Source: Vibrio zhanjiangensis (GTDB lineage: Bacteria; Pseudomonadota; Gammaproteobacteria; Enterobacterales; Vibrionaceae). Taken from it: a stretch of DNA of 64,000 bases. Location: NCBI RefSeq assembly GCF_030161235.1, contig NZ_BSPW01000054.1, forward strand, positions 1 to 64,000, read 5' to 3'. Positions 29,009-38,577 of the stretch are shown one piece after another (the stretch's first letter is position 1; each line of letters begins with the position of its first letter). The translations under genes were made by a program, and so were the position numbers. The notes beneath the pieces are model-generated. The model worked only from the letters and a program-made list of their open reading frames with translations. It searched no databases and was not told the DNA's origin.

Positions 29009-29944
29009 CTATTTGCAATTATCTAAACTTCCTTTAGATGAAGCAGTAAACTTCTTAGCAAATGAATGAGATAAACCAGCACAAACAACATTAGTCATTA
29101 CGATCAATGCGAGGCCAACTAATTGCAAAGTGTTATACGTCTTTTGATAAAACAGAAATTGCCAAAGAGCTGTAAATAACAAATTGGTATAGATGATTGG
29201 AGCCAGCTCAGAGTTAGAGCTTGAAAGATGATATGCCTTAGAGCGGAAAACTTGAGTATTGATGATCATCAAACCCAATAATCCAAGTGCACCCAAAACC
29301 AACCACGCACTATTATCGATTGGCTGATACATACTGCGCCCTTCTACGAAACTAAATGCTAACATGGGGACTACTACCACTGCCGCATAAAGAAAACTCC
29401 ACAGATTGATTTCAAATGCATTTAAGCGGCTCTGACTAATCCTAAACAAACTGAGTTGGGAACCCGCGTTGAATAGACCCGCACACAGACCAACCAATAG
29501 TTCAAATCTCATGTTAAGGTGGGTACCGTCCGCCGATAACAACAACACACCGCCAAAAGTGACAATCAATCCGATTATATTCACTGTTTGAACTTTAGTT
29601 GAAAATATAAGGTTTTCTAATATTGGGATAAACAAAGGTCCCGTTCCAAACAGCACCACACTTTCCATTAACGTCAAGCTTTGAAGAGAATATATGAAGC
29701 ATACTTGGCTCAAACCTATACACAGTGCTCTAATCCACAAAGCGTACTGCTCATTCCGGCTAGGCCACCTAATTTCACGTCCAGCGAATATCAGAATTAG
29801 AATCATTGTGGGTATAATAAATCTAAGGAAACTCAGTAAACTAACTTCAAAATGATCGGTTAAAAATTTAGACACTAATCCAGTTAATGACAAACTGAAT
29901 GTAGACACCAACATAAATATGATAGGACACCATTTATTTAACAT
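29009..29944 (-). CDS. EamA/DMT-family transporter
   Basis: A protein of about 311 residues with ten hydrophobic helices and two EamA repeats (about 5-135 and 150-290). It starts at ATG 29944, after GGAGGAG. Visible blocks include FSLSLTGLVSKFLTDHFEVSLLSFLRF, SQVCFIYSLQSLTLMESVVLFGTGPLFIPILE and, in the second repeat, LGALGLLGLMIINTQVFRSKAY. Such proteins export metabolites or drugs. A LysR gene diverges 91 bp away and is the probable regulator. Substrate unknown. Confidence 0.88.
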   Translation of the reverse strand: MLNKWCPIIFMLVSTFSLSLTGLVSKFLTDHFEVSLLSFLRFIIPTMILILIFAGREIRWPSRNEQYALWIRALCIGLSQVCFIYSLQSLTLMESVVLFGTGPLFIPILENLIFSTKVQTVNIIGLIVTFGGVLLLSADGTHLNMRFELLVGLCAGLFNAGSQLSLFRISQSRLNAFEINLWSFLYAAVVVVPMLAFSFVEGRSMYQPIDNSAWLVLGALGLLGLMIINTQVFRSKAYHLSSSNSELAPIIYTNLLFTALWQFLFYQKTYNTLQLVGLALIVMTNVVCAGLSHSFAKKFTASSKGSLDNCK

Positions 29945-30035
29945 AACTCCTCCCAACCAACGACTGCAGTTTACAAATTTGTCATTGAAATAAAAAGCGA
30001 GTAATGTTTACAGTATTAGTAAGAGAAACTTACAT

Positions 30036-30923
30036 ATGAAAAGACCAGTTCCACTAAAATCTGTGTATTCATTCGTTGCGGTAGCAGAAACAGGCAGCAT
30101 GACTGACGCCTCAAAACTACTCAATGTAAGTCATTCAGCAATCAGCCAATCCATTAAGAGTCTCGAATCTCAAATAGGTCAGGCACTATTTATACGCCAG
30201 GGAAGAGTGGTCGTTTTGAATTCTACGGGACGCCAATACTACAAACAGGTTGCACCAGCCTTGGAACAGATAATCATCGCAACTGAGAAACTTATAGAAC
30301 GCCCACACAGCCAGCGCCTAACTCTCAATATGGTTAACTCCTTAGTCATGCATTGGTGGATTCCACGTGTCGACCAATTTAGCCAATACGCGCCGAAAGT
30401 CGATATTCGACTATCCAGTCTCACTGGGAACTTCAAAATGGAGACGGAAGGTGTGGACGTTGCAATCATTCATGGAAAAACCGATGCTTGGTCAAATTAT
30501 TACTGTGAATTATTGGCAACTGATGAACTTGTGTTAACTGCCAGCCCAGATCTTATTGATCAAGACACCACGCCAGCATCAATACTAAAACAATACCCCG
30601 CGATTATTGTGACCAATGATCGACGGAAACATGACTGGAAAATATGGTGTGATAGCTACAAACTGCCAGAACCTGAATACGCTCAGCACCTAAAATTTAG
30701 TGTTTCTGTCCAAGCCGTTCAAGCCACAATCCGTAAGCTTGGCGTTTTTGTTTCCCATAAACAATTTATCCGTGACGAAGTAGACCAAGGTTCTCTTATT
30801 GAGATAGGAACACCTGTTCTCAATCCAAATCAGGATTTCTATTTTGCATGTCCACCAGAGAAGCTAAAAAATGAAAATGTTCTTCTGTTACGTAACTGGT
30901 TACGTCAAGAGTTCAGAAGATGA
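30036..30923 (+). CDS. LysR-family transcriptional regulator
   Basis: A 295-residue LysR-type regulator. The N-terminal winged helix (about 6-65) reads LKSVYSFVAVAETGSMTDASKLLNVSHSAISQSIKSLE; an inducer-binding domain covers about 90-290. The sequence is most like the GcvA/DmlR-type group. It is divergent from the DMT transporter gene, a classic LysR arrangement in which it controls its neighbour. Inducer unknown. Confidence 0.9.
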   Translation: MKRPVPLKSVYSFVAVAETGSMTDASKLLNVSHSAISQSIKSLESQIGQALFIRQGRVVVLNSTGRQYYKQVAPALEQIIIATEKLIERPHSQRLTLNMVNSLVMHWWIPRVDQFSQYAPKVDIRLSSLTGNFKMETEGVDVAIIHGKTDAWSNYYCELLATDELVLTASPDLIDQDTTPASILKQYPAIIVTNDRRKHDWKIWCDSYKLPEPEYAQHLKFSVSVQAVQATIRKLGVFVSHKQFIRDEVDQGSLIEIGTPVLNPNQDFYFACPPEKLKNENVLLLRNWLRQEFRR

Positions 30924-31237
30924 ACACTATCTATTATTGAACTCTCATTTATAGAACATTTTGTTATAACAATAGGAATTATCGCTTTATCTTGACTAAA
31001 AAATCAGTAGCAAACGGTTAGGCAATGCTCTGATGTATGTATTTTTTCATAAATTAATCCATATAGTTAAAGCAAAACCATCTAGCGCTTTTAATGAAAA
31101 AAGACAAAACAATATGAATTAAAACTCATATAAAGACTTGATATTGAGTGATTTATTTTCTTAAACCTTGCTCCAGACTGAAGTTTTTCTTCTAGACTTA
31201 AATAGCCGTATTGTAAACTTTGTAGGCAAGGGAACGT
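30924..31237. other. 314-bp intergenic region before the membrane GGDEF gene
   Basis: AT-rich, with no supportable gene, RNA or strong terminator. The promoter of the downstream GGDEF gene is probably near 31150-31220. Confidence 0.4.
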
Positions 31238-32410
31238 ATGACAAATTTTGTAGGACAGCATCTCGAAGAAATGGCGGATATGCGCTCTGCCAGAAAACGT
31301 AAGATCGTACTCCTGTGTTCTGCCATCGCCCTTTTAATCATGACCTACTATGGTCTTAACCATTTTATCAATCTCGATTATTTATTCGGCTTTCTAAATA
31401 TATTTTGCGTGCTGGTGCTAGCCGGAAACCTGCTGTATCAACGATTAAACCCATCCGTAAATGTTTCAGACATTGTGTTGTCCAGCGTGCTACTTTTCCA
31501 AGCCTTTATGTTGCTCTTCTATGGCGAGCATATTACCGACAGATTACTTTGGCTTTATCCCATTCTCGCTGCCGTCATCTTCGCGTGCGAGTTTAAGACT
31601 GGATTGATTATGAGTGCATGTTTTTTGGGCTTTACTACCCTAGTGTGCTTATTAACTGATATTGTGATTGTTCCAGAACAATTTGCCATAGACCGATTTC
31701 TAATTAGCCTCTTTGCTCTTTGCGTACTCTGCAATACATCGGCATACTTTTATGCGAAAGTCACCAGTTATATACAGTCACTTTATAAGGAAGGGATTGA
31801 AGATCTCGCCTACCGTGATCAGTTAACTGGACTGGCCAACAGGTGGAGCTTTGAGAGTTGGGCACAAGGTAAACTCGAGCAAGTGAAAAATAACAAGACC
31901 CTAACTGCGATGGTGTTTCTGGACATAGATAACTTTAAAGCGATCAACGACACCTATGGGCATGAAATAGGTGATCGTGTCTTGCAACATTTTGCCAATC
32001 GCCTCAAAAATAATATCCGCACTAAAGATCGCAAAACCCAAAAAAACGACTATTCAATCGCACGTTTTGCTGGTGATGAGTTCGTACTTCTTATCTATGG
32101 ACTCAATAGCATTGATGATTTGAATGGGATTTTGGAACGTATATGTCACTTATTCGAAGACAGTTACCAAAGTACAGAAAGGATAAATAAACTCACAGTG
32201 AGTGCCGGTGTTGCTCTTTATCCTGATGATGCGGATTCGTTGTTAGAATTAACTCGGTGTGCGGATAAAGCAATGTACTCTGCCAAACACAGTGGCAAGA
32301 ACCAGTATAGATATTACAATCCTCATCAAACTGAGACTCTGACTGAAGAGTCTGAACTTGGTTTGAGTAAAGTCACGCCGCTTAAGACAGCAAGACCTAG
32401 CGAGTCATAA
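31238..32410 (+). CDS. Membrane GGDEF protein with AGDEF active site
   Basis: A 390-residue protein with about six membrane helices (residues 20-180) forming a MASE-like sensor, then a GGDEF domain (about 185-355): DLAYRDQLTGLANRWSFESW, FLDIDNFKAINDTYGHEIGD and RFAGDEFVLLIYG. The first Gly of GGDEF is Ala. AGDEF and SGDEF proteins can be active, so synthesis of c-di-GMP remains likely. I see no RxxD site at the correct spacing. Its last 14 bp overlap the convergent DUF2956 gene. Confidence 0.88.
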   Translation: MTNFVGQHLEEMADMRSARKRKIVLLCSAIALLIMTYYGLNHFINLDYLFGFLNIFCVLVLAGNLLYQRLNPSVNVSDIVLSSVLLFQAFMLLFYGEHITDRLLWLYPILAAVIFACEFKTGLIMSACFLGFTTLVCLLTDIVIVPEQFAIDRFLISLFALCVLCNTSAYFYAKVTSYIQSLYKEGIEDLAYRDQLTGLANRWSFESWAQGKLEQVKNNKTLTAMVFLDIDNFKAINDTYGHEIGDRVLQHFANRLKNNIRTKDRKTQKNDYSIARFAGDEFVLLIYGLNSIDDLNGILERICHLFEDSYQSTERINKLTVSAGVALYPDDADSLLELTRCADKAMYSAKHSGKNQYRYYNPHQTETLTEESELGLSKVTPLKTARPSES

Positions 32411-32684
32411 ACATCACCCACAAACCGATCGACATCACTACCAACATCCAAGCAGCATACCTTACAGAGTTTGGCTTGTCTTTTTTTGGCGCTACAACTG
32501 GCTTTAACGCTTTATCTTTCACTGCTTTGGCTGCTGATGACAAAGTACCGCCCTGTTCCCTAAGCTCACGTCTTTTCTGAGCTTTATTGGCAACTTTGCC
32601 AAAACGGTGCAATTGATCCGCTGTCAACTCCTGGCTACCATCATAACGCGCATGCGGATCTTTGTGTTTAGGTACAACAGACAT
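32397..32684 (-). CDS. DUF2956-like small membrane protein
   Basis: A 95-residue protein that matches the DUF2956 family. A basic, soluble N-terminal part (HARYDGSQELTADQLHRFGKVANKAQKRRELREQGGTLSSAAKA) is followed by a single C-terminal membrane helix (YAAWMLVVMSIGLWVMFM). Function unknown. Its 3' end overlaps the convergent GGDEF gene by 14 bp. Confidence 0.82.
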   Translation of the reverse strand: MSVVPKHKDPHARYDGSQELTADQLHRFGKVANKAQKRRELREQGGTLSSAAKAVKDKALKPVVAPKKDKPNSVRYAAWMLVVMSIGLWVMFMTR

Positions 32685-33017
32685 ATCTTACTTCCCCCCC
32701 AAAAACAATTCCACATCTTAATTATAGTAAACACTTCTATCAATTGCGACAGTTCGATTCAAGATCGAAGACAATCATGCTTTTTCATATCATAATATCA
32801 GTATGCTCGTTTGGTGTTGTCGAGTTTAACCCGTCATCATTACCAAGTTCATACGTGAGTAAACAGATTCATTTGCACCGTTTTCAACGCATATCGTTTT
32901 GCTCAATGCGTCCTCATCAACGTGACAGATTTCAGAAGTTCTAGATTAAATTTTTCACTAACGCAGCCGGTTTAAAGTTATACTTATCTTTTGACATAAT
33001 TAAAAGAGCGGTTAAAT
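32685..33017. other. 333-bp intergenic region before the DUF2850-like gene
   Basis: No convincing gene. A 66-codon plus frame (32744-32944) shows no domain and is probably chance. The region should hold divergent promoters for the DUF2956-like and DUF2850-like genes. Confidence 0.4.
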
Positions 33018-33509
33018 GTGGCGTTGAATAAGCAAAACAATAACTCCGAACAAGAAAAACGCTCCAATTTTACGAAAGAAGCTTGCCTGAAGTTATGCGG
33101 CGGCACGTTGCTTATCTCTCTGGCTGTTGCCTTCTCTGCTATCTTGTATTTCAGCTATAAAGATTATATCCATCCGAAACATGTTTATGGAAAGTGGATC
33201 GAAATTGGTACACCAGACTATGATACGGAAATTCTGACATTCAGCGAACGTGGGGTCTTTCGTAATGAAAGACTGATAACCACAGATTTCGAGTTTGATG
33301 GTACACTCATTACGGTTGCAACAGGCAGTGGTCAATCTGTATATCAAATGTCAGGTACCTTTAAGTCCCCGCAACTTAAACGTATCACTCCAAGTAGTCC
33401 AACCCAGCGTTTTATTAAGTCAGGTTATGAAGACACAGTCAAAAGTGGTGGTGGTGCAGCCAAAAACCGTCGAGCCGCTCTATCTGAACATTTCAATAGT
33501 AAAAATTAG
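33018..33509 (+). CDS. DUF2850-like membrane-anchored protein
   Basis: A 163-residue protein with a GTG start, an N-terminal membrane anchor (LLISLAVAFSAILYFSY, about 29-46) and a periplasmic domain with YGKWIEIGTPDYDTEILTFSERGVFRNERLI, a match to the vibrio DUF2850 family. The C-terminus is polar and basic. Function unknown. An AGAGCGG stretch lies just before the start. Confidence 0.78.
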   Translation: MALNKQNNNSEQEKRSNFTKEACLKLCGGTLLISLAVAFSAILYFSYKDYIHPKHVYGKWIEIGTPDYDTEILTFSERGVFRNERLITTDFEFDGTLITVATGSGQSVYQMSGTFKSPQLKRITPSSPTQRFIKSGYEDTVKSGGGAAKNRRAALSEHFNSKN

Positions 33510-33672
33510 CAACCCGATTTCCCCTGCGAACTTCAAGAAAATAGATAGAAATCACAACGAGCCTTCCCTTTATATGTACATTTTCTAGAGCTTTTGCTTA
33601 GAACATAACTAGTTTGATAGGTGACATATCATTATACTGGGTGGAAAAGTTGACAACGACAAGAGCTAATCA

Positions 33673-34770
33673 ATGATGGATCCTTCATCACCCTTAATAC
33701 AACCCATAATTACATTTCTTCAAAGTTGGAATACTAACTTTCTGTTTATTACTCTCGCTAGCCTATTGGTTTGGATCATATGGCGAATTGTGTACAATCG
33801 ACTAGAGTTTCTGTCAAAGAAAACCAAGTTTGACTGGGATGACCTTACATTACACGCGTTAAAAACCCCAATCAGTACACTTATCTGGTGCTGGCCAGCC
33901 ACAATATCGATTGACTGTTTCATCCAAGAGCACTTTGGGATTAAACTCCAATGGCTCAGCATGTTAAAAGTCCCTATGGTGATCGCTACCTTAGTTTGGA
34001 TCACCATACGCTTTATTAGCAACATGGAGCGATTTGTTCTAAACCAAAAAACACACGATGAAACCACAGTACAGGCTATTGCGAAAGTTGCTCGGCTCAT
34101 CTTCATCGTCATTGGTGCACTCACCATCATGCAAGCTTTTGGTCTAAGCCTATCTGGTCTACTGACCTTTGGAGGTGTCGGTGGTTTGATTGTGGGTTTA
34201 GCCGCTAAGGATTTGCTGTCTAACTTCTTCGGCGGCATGATGATTTATTTTGACCGTCCATTCAAAGTCGGAGACTGGATTCGCTCACCCGACCGTCAAA
34301 TAGAAGGAACCGTTGAACGGATTGGATGGAGAATGACTATTATTCGAACATTCGATAAACGTCCTCTGTATATACCCAACTCTGTGTTCAGTAATATAGT
34401 CGTAGAAAATCCTTCCCGAATGCTAAATCGCAGAATAAAGGAAACCATCGGCGTGCGTTACAGCGATAGTGATAAAGTCGAGAGTATTGTGAGCGAGATT
34501 AAATCAATGCTTAAAAGTCACCCAGATATTGATAGCAAACAAACTCTTATCGTCAATTTTAATGCGTTTGGCCCCTCTTCACTTCAAATGCTAGTGTACA
34601 CGTTTACCAAAACGGTCAACTGGGTGCGTTATCATCAAGTGAAAGAAGATGTATTGCTAAAAATCATGAACATTATTCGTCAACATAACGCTGATATTGC
34701 CTACCCAACTCAAACCTTGAAATTGGAACCACAAGCCCTAGAACAAAGCGAACAAGAGCTGTTGTATTAG
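33673..34770 (+). CDS. MscS-family mechanosensitive ion channel
   Basis: A 365-residue small-conductance channel protein. It has four or five membrane helices, with the pore helix region LSLSGLLTFGGVGGLIVGLAAKDLLSNFFGGMMI (about 155-190), rich in Gly and Ala as in MscS TM3, followed by FDRPFKVGDWI and the beta domain (ERIGWRMTIIRTFDKRPLYIPNSVFSN). The C-terminal alpha/beta region covers about 250-350. It resembles the YnaI/YbdG-like group in length. ATG 33673 or 33676 are both possible. Confidence 0.92.
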   Translation: MMDPSSPLIQPIITFLQSWNTNFLFITLASLLVWIIWRIVYNRLEFLSKKTKFDWDDLTLHALKTPISTLIWCWPATISIDCFIQEHFGIKLQWLSMLKVPMVIATLVWITIRFISNMERFVLNQKTHDETTVQAIAKVARLIFIVIGALTIMQAFGLSLSGLLTFGGVGGLIVGLAAKDLLSNFFGGMMIYFDRPFKVGDWIRSPDRQIEGTVERIGWRMTIIRTFDKRPLYIPNSVFSNIVVENPSRMLNRRIKETIGVRYSDSDKVESIVSEIKSMLKSHPDIDSKQTLIVNFNAFGPSSLQMLVYTFTKTVNWVRYHQVKEDVLLKIMNIIRQHNADIAYPTQTLKLEPQALEQSEQELLY

Positions 34771-34833
34771 TCATTCAATAGATTAGATTTGGGGTTAATT
34801 AACGATACAAATTAGCCTAGACCTGACTTCTCA

Positions 34834-34873
34834 CAGGATAAAGATTTTCTCCATATCGAAAATCTCTATCCTG
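34834..34873. terminator. Hairpin spanning the FAH gene 3' end
   Basis: CAGGATAAAGATTTTC (34834-34849) pairs with GAAAATCTCTATCCTG (34858-34873), one mismatch in 16 bp, with an 8-base loop. It lies between the convergent mscS and FAH genes and includes the FAH stop codon. No T-run follows on either strand. Confidence 0.55.
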
Positions 34874-35480
34874 CCACCCACTCTACTTCCAATACAATTT
34901 GGTCTTGGCAACTTAACCGTCCTAAGAATACGTCTCCCTGATGTACCACCCCGACACCTTGAGGCGTCCCTGTCATGACAATATCACCATCAACTAAACT
35001 TGTATAAGTTGCCAGCTCCTGCAAAATGGTTTGAGGGGAATAAATCATGTCAGATACCGAACCTTTCTGAACTCGAACGCAATTGATAAATAATTCAATT
35101 TGCAAAGAGTCAACGTGAATTCCTTCTATCGCAATAAAGCGACTAAACACAGCAGATCCATCAAATGCCTTGGCGCGCTCCCATGGTAAACCGTTACTTT
35201 TCAATTCGGATTGCAGTTGGCGTTTAGTTAAATCCAAGCCCAAGCCGACAGCGCAGAATTGCCCTCCATTGATCATAAAGCAAATCTCACCTTCGTAATG
35301 AAGCGGCTCCCCTTGGTATGAATTTAGCTGGGTAGTGATCGATGAAGGGGGTTTGTTAAACACTACCATATGATCAGGGACTGGATTATTTAATTCTTTA
35401 ATATGATCAACATAATTTCGCCCCACACAAAGAATCTTTGTTGGTTGGATACTTTTACTGCCAAATTTAACCGAGCCCAT
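34866..35480 (-). CDS. Fumarylacetoacetate hydrolase family protein
   Basis: A 204-residue enzyme with the FAH fold. Motifs: TKILCVGRNYVDHIKE, VVFNKPPSSI, and the metal-binding LHYEGEI, whose two acidic residues coordinate Mg2+, followed by GLGLDLTKRQLQSELK and PWERAKAFDGSAVF. The C-terminal block DGDIVMTGTPQGVGVV is standard. Length and motifs suggest the YcgM-like acylpyruvate hydrolase / oxaloacetate decarboxylase branch. Exact substrate is not settled. Confidence 0.88.
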   Translation of the reverse strand: MGSVKFGSKSIQPTKILCVGRNYVDHIKELNNPVPDHMVVFNKPPSSITTQLNSYQGEPLHYEGEICFMINGGQFCAVGLGLDLTKRQLQSELKSNGLPWERAKAFDGSAVFSRFIAIEGIHVDSLQIELFINCVRVQKGSVSDMIYSPQTILQELATYTSLVDGDIVMTGTPQGVGVVHQGDVFLGRLSCQDQIVLEVEWVAG

Positions 35481-35586
35481 GCTTATTCCTTACCCTGAGT
35501 CACTATCCTAGATAGTAATTGAAATCAGTATAGAATCGACGCAAACCAGAATAAACATTGAGCTTATGCACAAAGTTTATTGGGTA

Positions 35587-35621
35587 ATAGAAAAGCGCCT
35601 AGTCAAAATTGAATAGGCGCT
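35587..35621 (-). terminator. Intrinsic terminator of the porin gene
   Basis: On the minus strand, AGCGCCTA/TAGGCGCT (35594-35601 and 35614-35621) forms an 8-bp GC-rich stem followed by TTTTCTATT, 37 bp after the porin stop. Confidence 0.85.
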
Positions 35622-35657
35622 GACACAAATGCGTGTTAAGGCAGTTGGATTACCGAA

Positions 35658-36665
35658 TTATAGGTAGTAACGCATACCAACGATCCACTTATCGTCATCT
35701 TCAGTGGAGCTGAAGTCATCACCTAGATCAATCTGATAAGCAGCAAAAGTGACAAAGCTTGGTGCTACGGTATACTCGAACTGAATCGCAGACTGGGTGT
35801 ATAATGTGTACTTCCCTGCCTCATCATATGCTTCTTCATAGTTAACACTCATATTTAGACCATTGTCCATACCGTAAGCTAGTAGGCCTTCAATATGCGT
35901 TGTTTCTTTGTAGTTATTATAAAAGTATTCGTTAAAACCAAATACTGCTGCGACATACACACCTGCACCATATGAACCATAATTTAGCGAGAAAATATGC
36001 GATGTTGCGTCTTGTGTGACATTTGCAACAGTAAATTCTTTTTCACCACCTGAGTAGGCATAACCCGCGCCAAAGCCCATCATCTGAGCACTAAGTGCCA
36101 CTTGAAAACGAGCATCAGTTTTTAACACAATGCTAGTATGCTCACCTTGCCAACCAAGGCCAAAATTCACCATACCGTCATCGGCTAGTGCGAAGGATTT
36201 TCTATAACTCACCATACGGTCTGCACGGGCACCACCCATACGAGCTTGGTTTTCATATAAAAAGTCGTTCGCAAACGCGATTGGCATATCCGCAACACCG
36301 CCGACATCGTAATAAGGCGACCACTGAGTACCCACGACCATACGGCCCATCTCTTCGTGGGTTAAACCAATGTAACCTAGACGGGTAGAGAAGGTTCTAT
36401 CGCCTCCATCGAGATAATCCATCGCCCATTCACTTTTCATATCAACAACTAATCCATTGCCAATATCTTGAGTGCCTGCAATGTTAAGACGCGGTGAAAC
36501 TTGCTCTACTGCGACGTCGTCGTCTGAACCATATTCACCGACACCCACAGAGACGTGGCCGCCGATAGAAAGAGTTGTGCCTTCACTGTTGTAAACTTCT
36601 GCTGCAAAAGCGTTAGTACCACATGCTGTTGCCGCAACCAAAGCGGCTAATAATTTAATTTTCAT
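35658..36665 (-). CDS. Gram-negative outer-membrane porin
   Basis: A 335-residue general porin. It has a signal peptide (MKIKLLAALVAATACGTNAFA), then GTTLSIGGHVSVGVGEYG and RLNIAGTQDIGNGLVVDMKSEWAMDYL, the first strands of a 16-stranded barrel. FSTRLGYIGLTHEEMGRMVVGTQWSPYYDV gives the typical loop-3 approach. It ends in an aromatic-hydrophobic MRYYL. It is a single gene with its own terminator and a long AT-rich upstream region. Not clearly OmpU or OmpT. Confidence 0.88.
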   Translation of the reverse strand: MKIKLLAALVAATACGTNAFAAEVYNSEGTTLSIGGHVSVGVGEYGSDDDVAVEQVSPRLNIAGTQDIGNGLVVDMKSEWAMDYLDGGDRTFSTRLGYIGLTHEEMGRMVVGTQWSPYYDVGGVADMPIAFANDFLYENQARMGGARADRMVSYRKSFALADDGMVNFGLGWQGEHTSIVLKTDARFQVALSAQMMGFGAGYAYSGGEKEFTVANVTQDATSHIFSLNYGSYGAGVYVAAVFGFNEYFYNNYKETTHIEGLLAYGMDNGLNMSVNYEEAYDEAGKYTLYTQSAIQFEYTVAPSFVTFAAYQIDLGDDFSSTEDDDKWIVGMRYYL

Positions 36666-37112
36666 AATTTAACGTCCATATAGGGTTATAACCTTTGTTC
36701 ACATAACACTCAGAAAACCAAGCTTTTTTCATGAACATTTATAAAGTAGTACGAAAAAATCAAAAGTGAAGTGCAATAAATTTCATATTTGAGAGACATT
36801 TTGGCAACAGCTGAAGTAACAAAAATGTGATTAAATGTTAAGCAATTGAATATAATGAATTTTAGTCCCTAGTGACAATTTTGAAATGAATTACGATCAA
36901 GTTCACATTTTTTGAAATTAAATTGGAACTTTCTTAAAAAAAATAAAAAGCCCTCTATCAATAAAAGGGTTTTGACTGCTTTTTTTACTATTTTAAAGCC
37001 AATATTACTGGTCAACCATCACCTTATTTGAACAATCTTATTCTTTATGGCGGGCAAATATCGGCAAGATTCTCACAACAACTTACCCCAATAAACCAAC
37101 CCAACATAAAAT
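36666..37112. other. 447-bp region between the porin gene and the kinase gene
   Basis: AT-rich, with no gene. It contains the porin promoter and, near 36946-36976, the terminator of the kinase operon. Confidence 0.5.
36934..36976 (-). terminator. Terminator of the RR-HK operon
   Basis: On the minus strand, AACCCTTT-TATTGAT-AGAGGGCTT forms a short stem followed by TTTATTTTTTTT, about 140 bp past the histidine kinase stop. Confidence 0.7.
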
Positions 37113-38573
37113 TTATATACTTGTAATAGAGCGTTCTTTATCACGCTGAGTAGGTAGAGTAACAATAAATGCCAGACCCGGTTTTTGTGGTATCACAGAA
37201 ATTGTACCGTTATGCAGCGCAATGACTCTTTCGACAATAGCCATACCCAAACCGGCACCTTGCACCTTATTTTGGGTCTGCCTTGAACGAAAAAAGCGGT
37301 CAAAAATACGCTCAATATCCTCTTCACTCATTCCTCGGCCACTATCGGATATAACGATTTTTACACTATCGCTAGTCGGAATTATTTCTGCCCATATACG
37401 TGTGCCTTCACCAGAATAACGAATAGCATTGTCAATCAAATTGCGAAAAAGACAATTTAAAAAGATATCATTACCTTGGATAAAATAAGAGTCTATCGCA
37501 GCATCGAACGTAATTTCTTGATCTTGTTTTAACGCCAAAGGAACCAATTCTGCAATGACACAACGCAGTAAAGAAACGACGTCAACGGGTTTGTTCAAAT
37601 CGACGATCAGGCCACTTTCTACTTTTGCTAAGGTAAGTAACTGCTCAATGGTCCGCTCAGAGCGAACAATACTCTGCTCTATTTGCTCCAAATCATGATT
37701 TTTCTCTTGCGCATTTTCGGTTTTGATAGCATTTTGAGCATTGAGTTTAATCACCGCTAACGGTGTGCGGAGTTCATGTGCCGCATCTTGATTAAAGCGT
37801 TTTTCTCTTTGCCAAGCCGCATCCACTTGATCAAACAAGAAGTTCAAACGCTTAACTAAGCCGTCTATTTCGGTCGGAACATCAGAGATGTTTACGTGAG
37901 AAAGGTTGTCTATCGATTTTTCAGAAATTTCCTTCTCTAAACGACTAATAGGCGCAAAAAGATGGTAAGTAAATAAAACTAGTAGTAGACACAGCAGCGG
38001 CGTCGCTACCAATAAAGGAACAATCGCTGGCATCGCGATTTTATTTTCAATTTTACCTCTCAGCTGCTTATCTTCACCCAGCCAAAGCCAAAGTAATTCG
38101 CCGGTTTTGGGCTGAGTTAACACCATAGTGATTCCTCGCCAAGTATTTCCCTGACTTTGATCCTTTATGTCATTGAGACCTGGCTGCCTCATCAATGATA
38201 AATCGACAGGTGGTGCGTTGGAAGATTGAGCTAGGACAGAGCCATGCCTATTCAACAGAAGATAGGCAAAATCATCTTTGAGTAACTTCTCTGATGACCA
38301 TTGCTCTAGTTTATCCTCTGGTGAAGTCTTACTCTTAATCTGGGCCAACATGTCTTCCGGTGACATGTCTTGATTCTCACCAAGAACAGAAGGATCGGTC
38401 ATCACCAACACCTTCAAAAAGCTTTCACTCAAATCTTCAAGACGTGCATCATTGACATTATTAATGGCCTTTGAGGTATCAAAATAAACCCAAATTATAG
38501 ACACAGTAATTACCGCCAAACACAGTTCAACGCTCACTGTTGCAACGCGTCGTTTTATCGATTTCAATTTCAT
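37113..38573 (-). CDS. QseC/PmrB-like sensor histidine kinase
   Basis: A protein of about 486 residues. ATG 38573 follows the response regulator stop by 4 bp; the frame is open to 38603. It has two membrane helices (about 10-30 and 165-185) around a periplasmic sensor domain, a HAMP-like segment, a HisKA with FNQDAAHELRTPLAVIKLNAQ (phospho-acceptor His), and an HATPase with NLIDNAIRYSGEGT, DSGRGM and GAGLGMAIVERVIALH. Layout fits the QseC/PmrB group. It forms an operon with the OmpR-type regulator. The signal is unknown. It lies next to the biosynthetic cluster but need not control it. Confidence 0.88.
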   Translation of the reverse strand: MKLKSIKRRVATVSVELCLAVITVSIIWVYFDTSKAINNVNDARLEDLSESFLKVLVMTDPSVLGENQDMSPEDMLAQIKSKTSPEDKLEQWSSEKLLKDDFAYLLLNRHGSVLAQSSNAPPVDLSLMRQPGLNDIKDQSQGNTWRGITMVLTQPKTGELLWLWLGEDKQLRGKIENKIAMPAIVPLLVATPLLCLLLVLFTYHLFAPISRLEKEISEKSIDNLSHVNISDVPTEIDGLVKRLNFLFDQVDAAWQREKRFNQDAAHELRTPLAVIKLNAQNAIKTENAQEKNHDLEQIEQSIVRSERTIEQLLTLAKVESGLIVDLNKPVDVVSLLRCVIAELVPLALKQDQEITFDAAIDSYFIQGNDIFLNCLFRNLIDNAIRYSGEGTRIWAEIIPTSDSVKIVISDSGRGMSEEDIERIFDRFFRSRQTQNKVQGAGLGMAIVERVIALHNGTISVIPQKPGLAFIVTLPTQRDKERSITSI

Positions 38574-38577
38574 ACTT

